Made by a program: the position numbers and the translations under genes | Shown here: piece by piece, positions 43,053 to 52,098 of the stretch | How positions within the stretch are numbered: position 1 is the stretch's first letter | Layout: the number at the start of each line of letters is the position of its first letter | NCBI GenBank assembly: GCA_965230765.1 | Contig: CBDDLR010000001.1 | Coordinates: 1,798,001 to 1,862,000, forward strand | Direction of reading: 5' to 3' | Length of the DNA stretch: 64,000 bases | Source: Sunxiuqinia sp965230765 | Lineage (GTDB): Bacteria; Bacteroidota; Bacteroidia; Bacteroidales; Prolixibacteraceae | The notes under the pieces: generated by a model | Seen by the model: only the letters and a program-made list of their open reading frames with translations | The model's database searches: none | What the model was told of the DNA's origin: nothing

Positions 43053-43889
43053 TCAGCCATTTTTAGGAAGCGAATATAAAACGTTACGAACTTCATTGGC
43101 CCATTCTTTGTGTGTTTTGGATTTGTCAAACGTTTTGTAAGGTATTGGTTCCCCAAAAGTGATGGTGAATTTTTGTCCGCGATGTTTAAAGCTTTCATCT
43201 GCTAAGTAAAACATTTCCAGATTCCATTTTAACCGGATGGTTTTTCTGAAATTGGCCAGCCTGTAAAAGAAATTTGAATTTCTTCCGCTAACGTGAACCG
43301 GAATAATATCTCGTTTATATTGAATTGATTTTTGTATAAAATGCTTTTTCCATTCGAGGTCGGTTACTTTTCCTTTTATTTTTCTTGAGGCATATCCTGA
43401 AGGGAAAATCAAAATTTGCACATCTGATTCATAATTTTCATGGACAACCTTGGCAAAGTGTCGTCCATGAGGGCCATGCTTGTCTATCGGCACAAAAACT
43501 CCCTCAAGTTGAGGGATGTTCATCAAAATGTCATTCACCAAAAAACGAACTTCACCTAAAATTTTATTGACATTGGTCATCAGCAAAATACCATCAAATC
43601 CTCCTAGTGGGTGGTTTGCTGCAAAAATGAATCGACCTTCCTTTGGAATGTTTTCAATCCCCTTAATTTCTTGATCTACATTGAAGTAGTCGACCATACT
43701 GTTACAGAAGTCAATCCCTCTTTTATCACCGTAGTTTGAAAGTATTTCGTTTACTTCCTCGATGTGCATGATGCGGTTGATGTATCTGTAGATAAAACCG
43801 GGTACTAGTTTTGCTAATCCTGGTGCCTTTTCTTTAAAGACATCACGCATGTCAATAGGCTTGAAGTCATTATTTGACTGTTCGTTCAT
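43053..43889 (-). CDS. glsA: O-acyltransferase GlsA (PlsC/LPLAT-like)
   Basis: 278 residues from the ATG at 43889; a longer frame from a TTG at 43970 is possible but unsupported. The acyltransferase motif is ANHPLGGFDG near residues 91-100 (His and Asp of the HxxxxD type, with one extra residue as in this hemolysin-like subgroup), followed by FVPIDKHG near 129-136 and FPSGYASRKIKG near 161-172. It should attach the second, ester-linked fatty acid to N-acyl glycine. It stands before glsB on the same strand and diverges from the mraZ operator region. The membrane association is through a surface helix rather than a clear transmembrane segment. Confidence 0.82.
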   Translation of the reverse strand: MNEQSNNDFKPIDMRDVFKEKAPGLAKLVPGFIYRYINRIMHIEEVNEILSNYGDKRGIDFCNSMVDYFNVDQEIKGIENIPKEGRFIFAANHPLGGFDGILLMTNVNKILGEVRFLVNDILMNIPQLEGVFVPIDKHGPHGRHFAKVVHENYESDVQILIFPSGYASRKIKGKVTDLEWKKHFIQKSIQYKRDIIPVHVSGRNSNFFYRLANFRKTIRLKWNLEMFYLADESFKHRGQKFTITFGEPIPYKTFDKSKTHKEWANEVRNVLYSLPKNG

Positions 43890-44110
43890 TTTGTGTCGAT
43901 TATTGGAAGCCGAAAAATAGAAAAAATAATTCTGATTTGCCCTTGGTGACTGATTGATAATTTCCTCCAATTTGAATCGTTGATTTATTAACTGATGTTG
44001 ATAAGTATTGTTGTAGCTGTAAGGTATTGAAATAGAGGTGTGGGTGATGGGTTGTTGACATCTATTAAAGCTCTATTAACAGGATATAAACAAAATTGGG
44101 AAAAATGAAA

Positions 44111-44150
44111 TGTGCCTAATAGTGACTGAGTGTGACTTAAAGTGGATTAA
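44111..44150 (+). promoter_or_regulatory. Candidate MraZ operator: four GTG repeats at 10-bp period
   Basis: TGTGCCTAAT, AGTGACTGAG, TGTGACTTAA and AGTGGATTAA follow one another without a gap, each with GTG at the same place (44112, 44122, 44132, 44142). MraZ binds GTG-containing direct repeats spaced one helical turn apart in front of its own gene in E. coli (TGGGN) and in Mycoplasma (AAAGTG). The last repeat runs into TTAATTTG (44147-44154), a near match to the -7 box, so binding could block the promoter. The rest of the 309-base gap (43890-44198) shows GTGGGTGATGGG near 44038-44050 and nothing else certain. Confidence 0.7.
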
Positions 44151-44198
44151 TTTGAAAGAAATTATTAATTTTACGATTAATTAAAAGGCAAACAATTC

Positions 44199-44654
44199 AT
44201 GGACTTTTCAGCAGAAAAAAACGCAACAATCGATGAAAAAGGACGCGTTGTATTGCCTGCCGATTACAAAAACGAGATGGGAGGCAGGATACCCGGTGGT
44301 CAATTAGCCATTGAGGTTGATCCGTATGAAAAATGCCTGAATGTTTACCCAGTTGAAACCTGGGAGAATCGCCTGTCGACTTTGAAGTCAAAACTGAACC
44401 GCAATAATCGACAGCAAAGTCGTTTGCTGGATATGATTTATAGAAGTTTTAAAATCATCAATGTTCCCGAGAGTTGCCGAATGAACCTGCCAAACAATTT
44501 TATGGACAAGGCTGGAATTTCCAAAGAGGTCATTTTTGTTGGTCAGGGAGATCGAATCCGCCTCTGGGATGTGAGTGAATACGATACCTATCTCAAATCG
44601 ATGGGTGACTACGGAGAGTTATTTTCAGAATTTTTTGGGGAAATAGAAGAGTAG
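44199..44654 (+). CDS. mraZ: Transcriptional regulator MraZ
   Basis: 151 residues. DNA-binding repressor of the division and cell-wall operon in the species tested. It has two AbrB/SpoVT-like half domains: DEKGRVVLPADYKNEMGG near 12-29, and CRMNLPNNFMDKAGISKEVIFVGQGDRIRLWD near 93-124. Four repeats of the expected type lie 49-88 bases upstream, so autoregulation is likely. It is the first gene of the + strand dcw operon; rsmH follows after 2 bases. Length is near normal (about 143-155). Confidence 0.93.
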   Translation: MDFSAEKNATIDEKGRVVLPADYKNEMGGRIPGGQLAIEVDPYEKCLNVYPVETWENRLSTLKSKLNRNNRQQSRLLDMIYRSFKIINVPESCRMNLPNNFMDKAGISKEVIFVGQGDRIRLWDVSEYDTYLKSMGDYGELFSEFFGEIEE

Positions 44655-44656
44655 CA

Positions 44657-45559
44657 TTGGAGCAAGCTTACCACATACCGGTTTTATTGAATGAAAGCAT
44701 CGAAGGGCTGAACATTCATAAGGACGGCGACTATGTTGATGTCACCTTTGGGGGTGGCGGCCATTCCCGTGAAGTATTGAAGCACTTGAAAAAGGGGAGG
44801 CTTTTTGCCTTTGACCAGGATGAAGATGCTGCCGCTAATGTGATTGACAACCCACGATTTTTTTTTATCAGGCATAACTTCAGTTATATACGCAATTTTT
44901 TAAGGTATTATGAAGTTGAAAAAGTAGATGGGATACTTGCGGACTTGGGCGTTTCTTCCCATGATTTTGATGTGGCTGAACGTGGGTTCTCATTCCGTTT
45001 CTCTGGCGACCTGGATATGCGCATGAACCGGGATGCAAAAATGACTGCAGCCGAGATCGTGAATACATATACAGAAGAAAGACTGATCCAGATTTTCAGG
45101 GATTACGGGGAAGTAAAAAATGCTTATCGACTAACCAAAGAAATAATTGCCAGACGGGAGCAAAAGCAGATTAAAACCATTGACGATTTTAAAAATGCGA
45201 TAGAAAACTGCATTCCCAAAAGGCTGGAGACAAAGTATCTGGCAAAAGTTTTCCAGGCTTTGCGAATTGAAACCAATCAAGAACTGGAAGTGCTGAAAAA
45301 CTTTTTAGAGCAAAGTGCCGATCTGCTGAAAGTGGGAGGTCGCCTGGTGGTGATTACCTACCATTCGTTGGAAGATCGATTGGTGAAGAACTTTATTAAA
45401 GCCGGGAATTTTGAAGGGAAATTGGAGAAAGACTTTTACGGGAATGTAACCTCTGGATTGAAATCGGTGAACAGAAAAGTGATCATTCCAACTGAAGAAG
45501 AAATTGAAAGGAACACAAGAGCCCGAAGTGCAAAACTTCGCATTGCAGAAAAAATATGA
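44657..45559 (+). CDS. rsmH: 16S rRNA (cytosine(1402)-N4)-methyltransferase RsmH (MraW)
   Basis: 300 residues, starting at a TTG (MEQAYHIPVLLNESI). The family start HIPVLL follows at once, and no upstream or nearby in-frame ATG exists. It methylates C1402 of 16S rRNA using SAM: the binding loop is DVTFGGGGHS (GGGGHS at 32-37), and the catalytic region is ILADLGVSSHDFDVAERGFSFR. RNQEL-like DNQELE (TNQELEVLK) and YHSLEDRLVK near 227-240 complete the pattern. The last 4 bases overlap the ftsL start. It lies between mraZ and ftsL as in most bacteria. Confidence 0.95.
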   Translation: MEQAYHIPVLLNESIEGLNIHKDGDYVDVTFGGGGHSREVLKHLKKGRLFAFDQDEDAAANVIDNPRFFFIRHNFSYIRNFLRYYEVEKVDGILADLGVSSHDFDVAERGFSFRFSGDLDMRMNRDAKMTAAEIVNTYTEERLIQIFRDYGEVKNAYRLTKEIIARREQKQIKTIDDFKNAIENCIPKRLETKYLAKVFQALRIETNQELEVLKNFLEQSADLLKVGGRLVVITYHSLEDRLVKNFIKAGNFEGKLEKDFYGNVTSGLKSVNRKVIIPTEEEIERNTRARSAKLRIAEKI

Positions 45560-45921
45560 GTAGCAGCAAAAAAAATAACGAGAAACAAGGACTGGGAAGC
45601 AGGCTGAAATCCCTTTTGGGGGGCAACCTACTTGCAAGCGAAAAGGTGATGAAGCAATTGCCTTTTGTTTTCTTCCTGGTACTTCTGGGTATGCTGCTTA
45701 TTTCAAACAGGTATTGGTCGGAAAAAACCATCAGACAAATGGAGGCTGTCCAGGATTCAATAAAGGAACTGAAAGCAGAATCTATTACTTATGAAACAGA
45801 GCTGATGAAAATGAACCGGCCAACTGAGATTACAAAAAAAGTGCAGGAAAGCGGTTTGGATTTGGTTGAGCCAAAAGAACCTGCCCGTAAAATTATAGTT
45901 GAAGAACTGGATCAGGATTAA
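45556..45921 (+). CDS. ftsL: FtsL-like division protein
   Basis: 121 residues. A cytoplasmic basic N-terminus (1-33), one transmembrane helix (about 36-50: PFVFFLVLLGMLLIS) and a periplasmic coiled coil (about 55-82, with the heptad pattern IRQMEAVQDSIKELKAES). This is the FtsL topology. It would bridge the early divisome to FtsW/FtsI through FtsB and FtsQ. Identification rests mainly on position between rsmH and ftsI and on size, since FtsL sequences vary greatly. It overlaps rsmH by 4 bases, and the stop abuts the ftsI start. Confidence 0.85.
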   Translation: MSSSKKNNEKQGLGSRLKSLLGGNLLASEKVMKQLPFVFFLVLLGMLLISNRYWSEKTIRQMEAVQDSIKELKAESITYETELMKMNRPTEITKKVQESGLDLVEPKEPARKIIVEELDQD

Positions 45922-48039
45922 ATGGAAATTAGAAAAGAAATAACATTCCGTTTTGGGGTCATCTATTTCCTTGTGGCATTGATGGGGATTGTCATCGTTG
46001 TCAAAATGTTCATGATTCAAACTGTTGACACGGAGCAATGGAAGCAGATTGCTAAGGATTTAAGGACAAATACTTCAGAAATACAGGCCAAGCGAGGGAA
46101 TATTTGCGCCGATGATGGAAGTATTTTAGCTACTTCTGTCCCATATTTTGAATTGAGGATGGATTTGGCTGCACCGCGTGTGAAACGTGTATTCGAAAGT
46201 CAGTCTGATGCGTTTTCCCTTGAGGTTGCCAAGTTTTTCGGTATTTCAAAATATCAGTTCAAGAAAAGGCTGCAGAGGGATTTCAGAAAAGGGAACCGCT
46301 GGTTCAAAATTTATCCTGAAAAAGTTGATTATGCCAAGCTGCAAAAGTTCAAGAAGCTGGAGACCTTGCAGCGAAGGTCGTTCGGGGCGGGATTAATCGT
46401 AGTTCGCGAAAGTGAGCGAATTATGCCGCATGGAGATATGGCCAGCCGCACAATTGGGACTCTCAACAAAGGGGCTTTTGGTGGAATTCACGGGAATATT
46501 GGTTATTCCGGTATTGAAGGATTGATGGAAGGCTATCTGAGTGGTGAAAATGGCAAGGCAATAAAGCGAAATTATTCAGGGCATTGGATTAACATGCCAA
46601 TAACGGAGCCTAAAGATGGAAGTGATGTGGTTACAACCCTGAATGTGAACCTGCAGGATTTTGCACAAAACGCCCTTCAGAGGCAAATGGAAGTATCACA
46701 AGCTGAATGGGGTACGACAATCGTGATGGAAGTAAAGACTGGCGAAGTGAAAGCGATTGCTAACCTGGGGAAACGAAAAGATGGGACTTATGCCGAGACC
46801 TACAATTTTGCTTTAGGGCATGCCGGGTGCAGCGAGCCAGGTTCAACATTTAAGTTGATGTCGATGATTGTTGCGATGGAGCATGGTTATGTTGATACCT
46901 CTGATGTTTTCGATACCGAAAAAGGATATTGGGATTATCGCGGGCAAACCATTTATGATAGCGACTGGCGGCACGGTGGGCACGGAGAAATATCGATGAG
47001 GGATATTTTCAAGTTGTCTTCCAATGTTGGGATTGCAAAGATTATTACAAAATATTATGAAGGTAGGGAAGAGGATTATATCGACCGCATTTACAATTTT
47101 GGACTAAACAAGCCGCTTGGGGTTGGTTTTGAAGGTGAAGGTATTCCATATATAAAATATCCGGGCGACAAAGTTTGGTGGGGACCTTCACTGGCATGGA
47201 TCTCTTATGGTTATGAGATTAAGCTGACACCGCTTCAAACACTCACTTTTTACAATGCTGTTGCCAATAATGGGAAGATGGTCAAGCCAAAATTTGTAAA
47301 GGAAGTCCACGAAAATGGATTGCTTGAAAAGGAGTTCAAGACCGAAGTTTTAAATCCTTCAATCTGTTCAAAAGAAACATTAAAAAAGGCTCAGTCTTTA
47401 TTGGAGGCTGTTTGTGTTGATGGAACCGGAAAATCTCTTGCAAACCCTTATTTCCCAATTGCGGGAAAAACCGGAACAGCACAGGTAGCCTATAATAATG
47501 AAGGGTACGAAAAAGATGGGCGTAAAAATTACCAGGCTTCATTTGCCGGGTATTTTCCTGCTGATGACCCACAATACACATGTGTGGTGGTAATCGTTGG
47601 GCCCAAAGGTAAATATTACGGTTCATCGGTGGCAGGGCCCGTTTTTAAGGAAGTTGTTGGAAAAGTTTATTCTTCATTTTTAGAACCAAGGAATACAGAG
47701 GATCCTTCCCAGAAGGAATTACCTGTAATTAAGTCAGGATCTAAGGATGAGGTGTTGGTGGCTTCAGAAGAGTTAAATATCGAAGTTCCTGCAAAAAACA
47801 CCCAGACTCCATTCATAAAGCTGAAATCCGGTGAGCAAAATATTGAGGCTGAAAATCTGGCGATACAGGATGGATTTGTTCCCGATGTGATTGGAATGGG
47901 ATGCAAAGATGCTATTTACCTACTTGAAAATTCTGGACTGAAAGTGCGGATGAAAGGACTTGGGAAGGTGAAAAAGCAATCGTTGAAAGCTGGTCAGAAA
48001 GTACGCAAAGGACAAACAATTTATATCGATTTAGGATAA
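45922..48039 (+). CDS. ftsI: Septal penicillin-binding protein FtsI (PBP3) with C-terminal PASTA domain
   Basis: 705 residues. A single transmembrane helix (about 9-31) anchors a periplasmic transpeptidase that cross-links septal peptidoglycan. The pedestal domain starts near KRGNICADDGSILATS (55-71). The catalytic SxxK is S308-T-F-K311 in EPGSTFKL, SxN is S366-S-N368, and KTG is at 516-518 (GKTGTAQ). The final 60 residues, FVPDVIGMGCKDAIYLLENSGLKVRMKGLGKVKKQSLKAGQ in part, form one PASTA domain, usual in Bacteroidota. The stop overlaps the murE ATG by one base (TAATG). ftsW, its partner, lies four genes on. Confidence 0.95.
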   Translation: MEIRKEITFRFGVIYFLVALMGIVIVVKMFMIQTVDTEQWKQIAKDLRTNTSEIQAKRGNICADDGSILATSVPYFELRMDLAAPRVKRVFESQSDAFSLEVAKFFGISKYQFKKRLQRDFRKGNRWFKIYPEKVDYAKLQKFKKLETLQRRSFGAGLIVVRESERIMPHGDMASRTIGTLNKGAFGGIHGNIGYSGIEGLMEGYLSGENGKAIKRNYSGHWINMPITEPKDGSDVVTTLNVNLQDFAQNALQRQMEVSQAEWGTTIVMEVKTGEVKAIANLGKRKDGTYAETYNFALGHAGCSEPGSTFKLMSMIVAMEHGYVDTSDVFDTEKGYWDYRGQTIYDSDWRHGGHGEISMRDIFKLSSNVGIAKIITKYYEGREEDYIDRIYNFGLNKPLGVGFEGEGIPYIKYPGDKVWWGPSLAWISYGYEIKLTPLQTLTFYNAVANNGKMVKPKFVKEVHENGLLEKEFKTEVLNPSICSKETLKKAQSLLEAVCVDGTGKSLANPYFPIAGKTGTAQVAYNNEGYEKDGRKNYQASFAGYFPADDPQYTCVVVIVGPKGKYYGSSVAGPVFKEVVGKVYSSFLEPRNTEDPSQKELPVIKSGSKDEVLVASEELNIEVPAKNTQTPFIKLKSGEQNIEAENLAIQDGFVPDVIGMGCKDAIYLLENSGLKVRMKGLGKVKKQSLKAGQKVRKGQTIYIDLG

Positions 48040-49496
48040 TGACGTTATTGAAAGATATATTAAAAGGTATTGACTTCGACTTAATTGAAGGGGAAGTTGG
48101 GGTAGAAATCGGAGAGGTTCACTTTGATTCAAGAAAAGTGAAAGCGGGAGATGTGTTTGTAGCAATTGCTGGTGTTCAGGTTGATGGGCATGATTATATA
48201 TCAAAGGCAGTTGAGGCGGGAGCATCAGCAATTGTCGCAGAACGGTTTGTGCAACAAATTCCAGCTTCGGTGGCTCAGGTGAAGATCAAAAACACTGTCG
48301 AATCGTTTGGTCAGTTAGCTGCCAATTATTTTGAGAATCCTTCTTCAAGCTTGAAAGTTGTAGGCGTAACCGGAACAAACGGAAAAACCACTATTGCCAC
48401 TTTACTTTATCGCCTTTTTACAAAGCTGGGGTACAAGTGCGGGTTGATTTCGACCATAAAATATTATGTGGCTTCTGAAGAATATCCGGCGACCCACACA
48501 ACGCCTGATGCGCTTCAAATTCAGTCGATGATGGCGAAGATGGTTGATGCGGGCTGCGATTTCTGTTTCATGGAAGTGAGTTCCCATGCAATTGATCAGG
48601 ACAGGATTTCCGGGATTGATTTTGATGGAGGTGTATTCACCAATCTTACACACGACCATTTGGATTATCATAAAACGTTTGCTGAATACCTAAAGGCTAA
48701 AAAGAAATTTTTTGATCAGCTTTCACCTAAAGCTTTTGCACTTACAAATGCCGATGAGAAAAATGGCATGGTGATGCTTCAGAATACAAAGGCTACAAAA
48801 AAGACATACGCGCTAAAATCATTGGCAGATTTCAAATGTAAGATTCTTGAAAAACACATGGATGGTTCGTTGCTGAATATCGAGAACCATGAAGTTTGGA
48901 CACATTTTTCAGGTGTATTCAATGCTTACAATTTAATGGCTGTTTACGCATGTGCCGTTTTGTTGGGTGAAGAAGCCGATGAGGTGCTTTCAGTAATCAG
49001 TGAGCTAAAACCAGTTGCCGGACGATTTGAAATTCTTCGTTCACCGGAAGGTAAATATGGAATTGTTGACTATGCACATACTCCCGACGCTTTGAAAAAT
49101 GTACTGAACGGGATTTCAGAAATACGGACTGGAAATGAGCAGGTGATAACGGTGGTTGGCGCAGGCGGTGATCGTGATAAAACGAAACGTCCGGTGATGG
49201 CGCAGGAAGCTGCGCAGCAAAGTGACAAGGTGATCCTGACTTCTGATAACCCACGAACTGAAGTGCCTGAGCAGATCATTGCTGACATGGAAGCAGGGAT
49301 TGAACCACATCAAAAAAACAAAGTGCTTTCAATAGTGAACAGAAAAGAAGCAATACGAACTGCATGCATGCTGGCAAGCCCGGGAGATATCATCTTGGTT
49401 GCAGGGAAGGGGCATGAAGATTACCAGGAGGTCAATGGTGTGAAACATCACTTTGATGATAAAGAAGTTTTAACGGAAGTTTTTAACGCAAAATAA
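48039..49496 (+). CDS. murE: UDP-MurNAc-L-Ala-D-Glu:meso-diaminopimelate ligase (MurE)
   Basis: 485 residues. Adds the third amino acid to UDP-MurNAc-dipeptide. ATP loop GVTGTNGKTT near 107-118; HTTPDALQIQSMM and FMEVSSHAIDQDR in the middle; the substrate-selecting motif D403-N-P-R406 in SDNPRTEVP is the meso-diaminopimelate signature, so the peptide carries mDAP and not lysine. The last segment GHEDYQ contains the usual end. It overlaps the ftsI stop by one base and precedes mraY by 10 bases. Confidence 0.95.
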   Translation: MTLLKDILKGIDFDLIEGEVGVEIGEVHFDSRKVKAGDVFVAIAGVQVDGHDYISKAVEAGASAIVAERFVQQIPASVAQVKIKNTVESFGQLAANYFENPSSSLKVVGVTGTNGKTTIATLLYRLFTKLGYKCGLISTIKYYVASEEYPATHTTPDALQIQSMMAKMVDAGCDFCFMEVSSHAIDQDRISGIDFDGGVFTNLTHDHLDYHKTFAEYLKAKKKFFDQLSPKAFALTNADEKNGMVMLQNTKATKKTYALKSLADFKCKILEKHMDGSLLNIENHEVWTHFSGVFNAYNLMAVYACAVLLGEEADEVLSVISELKPVAGRFEILRSPEGKYGIVDYAHTPDALKNVLNGISEIRTGNEQVITVVGAGGDRDKTKRPVMAQEAAQQSDKVILTSDNPRTEVPEQIIADMEAGIEPHQKNKVLSIVNRKEAIRTACMLASPGDIILVAGKGHEDYQEVNGVKHHFDDKEVLTEVFNAK

Positions 49497-49506
49497 AAGA
49501 AACACG

Positions 49507-50757
49507 ATGCTTTATTTATTGTACGAATGGTTGCAAGATTTTGATATTCCCGGTATGGGAATGCTGCCCTATATTTCGTTTCGTTCTGGTGCTGCAATTA
49601 TCACATCGCTCTTTATCACCATGGGGTTTGGTAAAAAGCTTATTGTTTTTCTGCAGAAGAAACAAATAGGGGAAGAAGTTCGAGACCTGGGGTTGGAAGG
49701 GCAATTGCAGAAAAAAGGTACGCCAACAATGGGTGGCCTGATTATTATTGCATCGATCATTATTCCAACGCTTCTTTTTGCAAAACTTGACAATACCTAC
49801 ATTTTACTGATGTTGATCACTACAGCCTGGCTGGGATTAATTGGGTTTACAGATGATTACATCAAAGTATTTCTGAAGGATAAAAAAGGGCTGGCCGGGA
49901 AATTCAAAATTCTGGGTCAGGTTAGTCTGGGTGTTATTGTTGCCTCAACCATGTTTCTTTCAGATGATGTTTTGGTTCGAGAAAAACTGAAGGATGGCAA
50001 CGGGGATATTATTGAAGAATTGGTCGTTGACCAGGAGACTGGAAGACAGGAATTGCGTGTGGTAACCAATGATGTTAAATCTACCCGTACAACAATTCCG
50101 TTCATAAAAAACCACGAGTTCGATTATGCCTGGTTGATCCCTTTTATGGGTGAAAAGGCCGATGTGTGGCGCTGGCTGGTTTATGCAATTGCCATCATTT
50201 TAATTATTACGGCCGTGTCGAATGCTGCCAACCTTACCGATGGAATCGACGGACTGGCAACGGGAACATCTGCTATTAGTGGTGTCACCTTAGGGATTTT
50301 AGCCTATGTAAGTGGTAACGTAATTTATTCCGATTACCTGAACATCATGTACATTCCCAACATTGGTGAGTTGACTGTTTTTATTGCTGCTTTCATTGGG
50401 GCAACAGTTGGATTCCTTTGGTGGAACTCCTATCCGGCACAGGTTTTTATGGGCGACACAGGAAGCCTTGCTCTTGGTGGAATTCTGGCTGTTTTTGCAG
50501 TGGTCATTCGTAAGGAAATACTCATCCCAATTTTATGTGGAATATTCCTTTTAGAGAATCTGTCGGTAATCATTCAGGTAAGCTATTTCAAATACACAAA
50601 AAAGAAATATGGTGAAGGTCAGCGTGTCTTTTTAATGAGCCCCATTCACCATCATTATCAGAAGAAAGGTATTCCTGAAGCGAAGATTGTAACGCGCTTC
50701 TGGATTGTTGGGATCATATTGGCTGTGTTTACTATCGTTACGCTAAAAATGAGGTAA
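49507..50757 (+). CDS. mraY: Phospho-N-acetylmuramoyl-pentapeptide-transferase (MraY)
   Basis: 416 residues with ten membrane helices. Transfers phospho-MurNAc-pentapeptide to undecaprenyl phosphate, making lipid I. Catalytic DDYIK (117-121), NLTDGIDGLATG near 246-257, FMGDTGSLALGG near 316-327, and the cytoplasmic MSPIHHHYQKKGIPE (H's near 380). It is about 60 residues longer than E. coli MraY owing to a charged insertion at roughly 155-205 that includes DQETGRQELRVV, an insertion usual in Bacteroidota. murD follows after 2 bases. Confidence 0.95.
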   Translation: MLYLLYEWLQDFDIPGMGMLPYISFRSGAAIITSLFITMGFGKKLIVFLQKKQIGEEVRDLGLEGQLQKKGTPTMGGLIIIASIIIPTLLFAKLDNTYILLMLITTAWLGLIGFTDDYIKVFLKDKKGLAGKFKILGQVSLGVIVASTMFLSDDVLVREKLKDGNGDIIEELVVDQETGRQELRVVTNDVKSTRTTIPFIKNHEFDYAWLIPFMGEKADVWRWLVYAIAIILIITAVSNAANLTDGIDGLATGTSAISGVTLGILAYVSGNVIYSDYLNIMYIPNIGELTVFIAAFIGATVGFLWWNSYPAQVFMGDTGSLALGGILAVFAVVIRKEILIPILCGIFLLENLSVIIQVSYFKYTKKKYGEGQRVFLMSPIHHHYQKKGIPEAKIVTRFWIVGIILAVFTIVTLKMR

Positions 50758-50759
50758 TA

Positions 50760-52097
50760 ATGGCGGAGCGTTTGGTCATACTGGGAGCTGGTGAAAGTGG
50801 GGTTGGAGCCGCCATTTTAGGCAAGAGTAAAGGGTTTGAAGTACTGGTTTCGGATGCTGGAAAAATAAATAAAAAATACAGAGACGTTCTTTTAAATTAT
50901 GAGATAAATTTTGAAGAAGGAGCTCATTCACGTGAGTTAATCCTGAAAGCTGATTTGGTAGTAAAAAGCCCGGGAATTCCGGATCACATTGCATTGATCA
51001 ACGAAATAAAAGGGGAAGGCATTCCTGTAATTTCAGAGATTGAATTTGGCGGCAGGTATTGTTCGGCCAAAACCATTTGCATAACCGGAAGTAATGGGAA
51101 AACAACTACTACAATGCTAACTTATCACATGCTTAAGCAGGCAGGATTAAATGTTGGTTTGGCAGGGAATGTTGGCGATAGTTTTGCCTGGCAGGTTGCC
51201 GAAAAAAACTTTGACTACTATGTGATTGAATTGAGCAGCTTTCAGTTGGATGGCATGTTTGAATTTAAAGCAGATATTGCTGTTTTGCTAAACATTACTC
51301 CAGACCACCTTGATCGCTACGATAATGATTTCCAGAAATATGTAGATTCAAAATTCAGGGTGCTACAAAATCAAACTGCAAACGACTTCTTCATCTACTG
51401 GGCAGAAGACCCGGTCATTCAACAAGAATTAGAAAAACGAAATATACCTGCTGTTTGCCTGCCATTTGGGTTGAACGAGCCAGTTGGCAACGGAGCAGGG
51501 ATCAAAGGAAAAGATTTAATTATTAACAGGGAACAAAATTCATTGAGTATGTCAATTTTTGATATCGCATTACAGGGACAGCACAACACGTACAATTCAA
51601 TGGCTGCGGGGTTAGCCGGGATGGTGTTGAATATCAGGAATGAAAAAATCAGGGAAAGTCTTTCTGGTTTTCAAGGCGTGGAACATCGTCTTGAGCATTT
51701 CCTTAAAGTACACGGAATAGCTTTTGTGAACGATTCGAAAGCTACAAATGTCAATTCAACCTGGTACGCATTGGAAAGTTTGAACAAACCCATCGTTTGG
51801 ATTGCAGGTGGTGTTGACAAAGGGAACGATTACGAATCGCTAAAACCATTGGTGAAAGAAAAAGTAAAGGCGATAATTTGTCTGGGAGTTGACAACAAGA
51901 AGATAGTCGAAGCCTTTAAAGACATTGTGCCTGAAATTCACGAAACGCAAGACATGAAAGAGGCTGTTCGTTCAGCTTATTATTTGGCGAAGAATGGTGA
52001 AACAGTCGTGTTATCGCCTGCTTGTGCCAGTTTCGATTTATTTGAAAATTATGAAGATCGTGGCCGTCAGTTTAAGATGGCAGTAAGGGAGTTATAG
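50760..52097 (+). CDS. murD: UDP-N-acetylmuramoyl-L-alanine--D-glutamate ligase (MurD)
   Basis: 445 residues. Adds D-glutamate to UDP-MurNAc-L-Ala. Rossmann start LVILGAGESGVGAAILGKSKG; P-loop CITGSNGKTTTTMLTYHML near 108-126; NVGDSFAWQVAEKNFDYYVIELSSFQL (in part) and the central NITPDHLDRYDN near 178-189; the C-terminal part has VEHRLEHFLKVHGIAFVNDSKATN (VNDSKATN) and SPACASFDLFENYEDRGRQFK. Length and motifs are those of the family. One base separates its stop from ftsW. Confidence 0.95.
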   Translation: MAERLVILGAGESGVGAAILGKSKGFEVLVSDAGKINKKYRDVLLNYEINFEEGAHSRELILKADLVVKSPGIPDHIALINEIKGEGIPVISEIEFGGRYCSAKTICITGSNGKTTTTMLTYHMLKQAGLNVGLAGNVGDSFAWQVAEKNFDYYVIELSSFQLDGMFEFKADIAVLLNITPDHLDRYDNDFQKYVDSKFRVLQNQTANDFFIYWAEDPVIQQELEKRNIPAVCLPFGLNEPVGNGAGIKGKDLIINREQNSLSMSIFDIALQGQHNTYNSMAAGLAGMVLNIRNEKIRESLSGFQGVEHRLEHFLKVHGIAFVNDSKATNVNSTWYALESLNKPIVWIAGGVDKGNDYESLKPLVKEKVKAIICLGVDNKKIVEAFKDIVPEIHETQDMKEAVRSAYYLAKNGETVVLSPACASFDLFENYEDRGRQFKMAVREL

Positions 52098-52098
52098 A

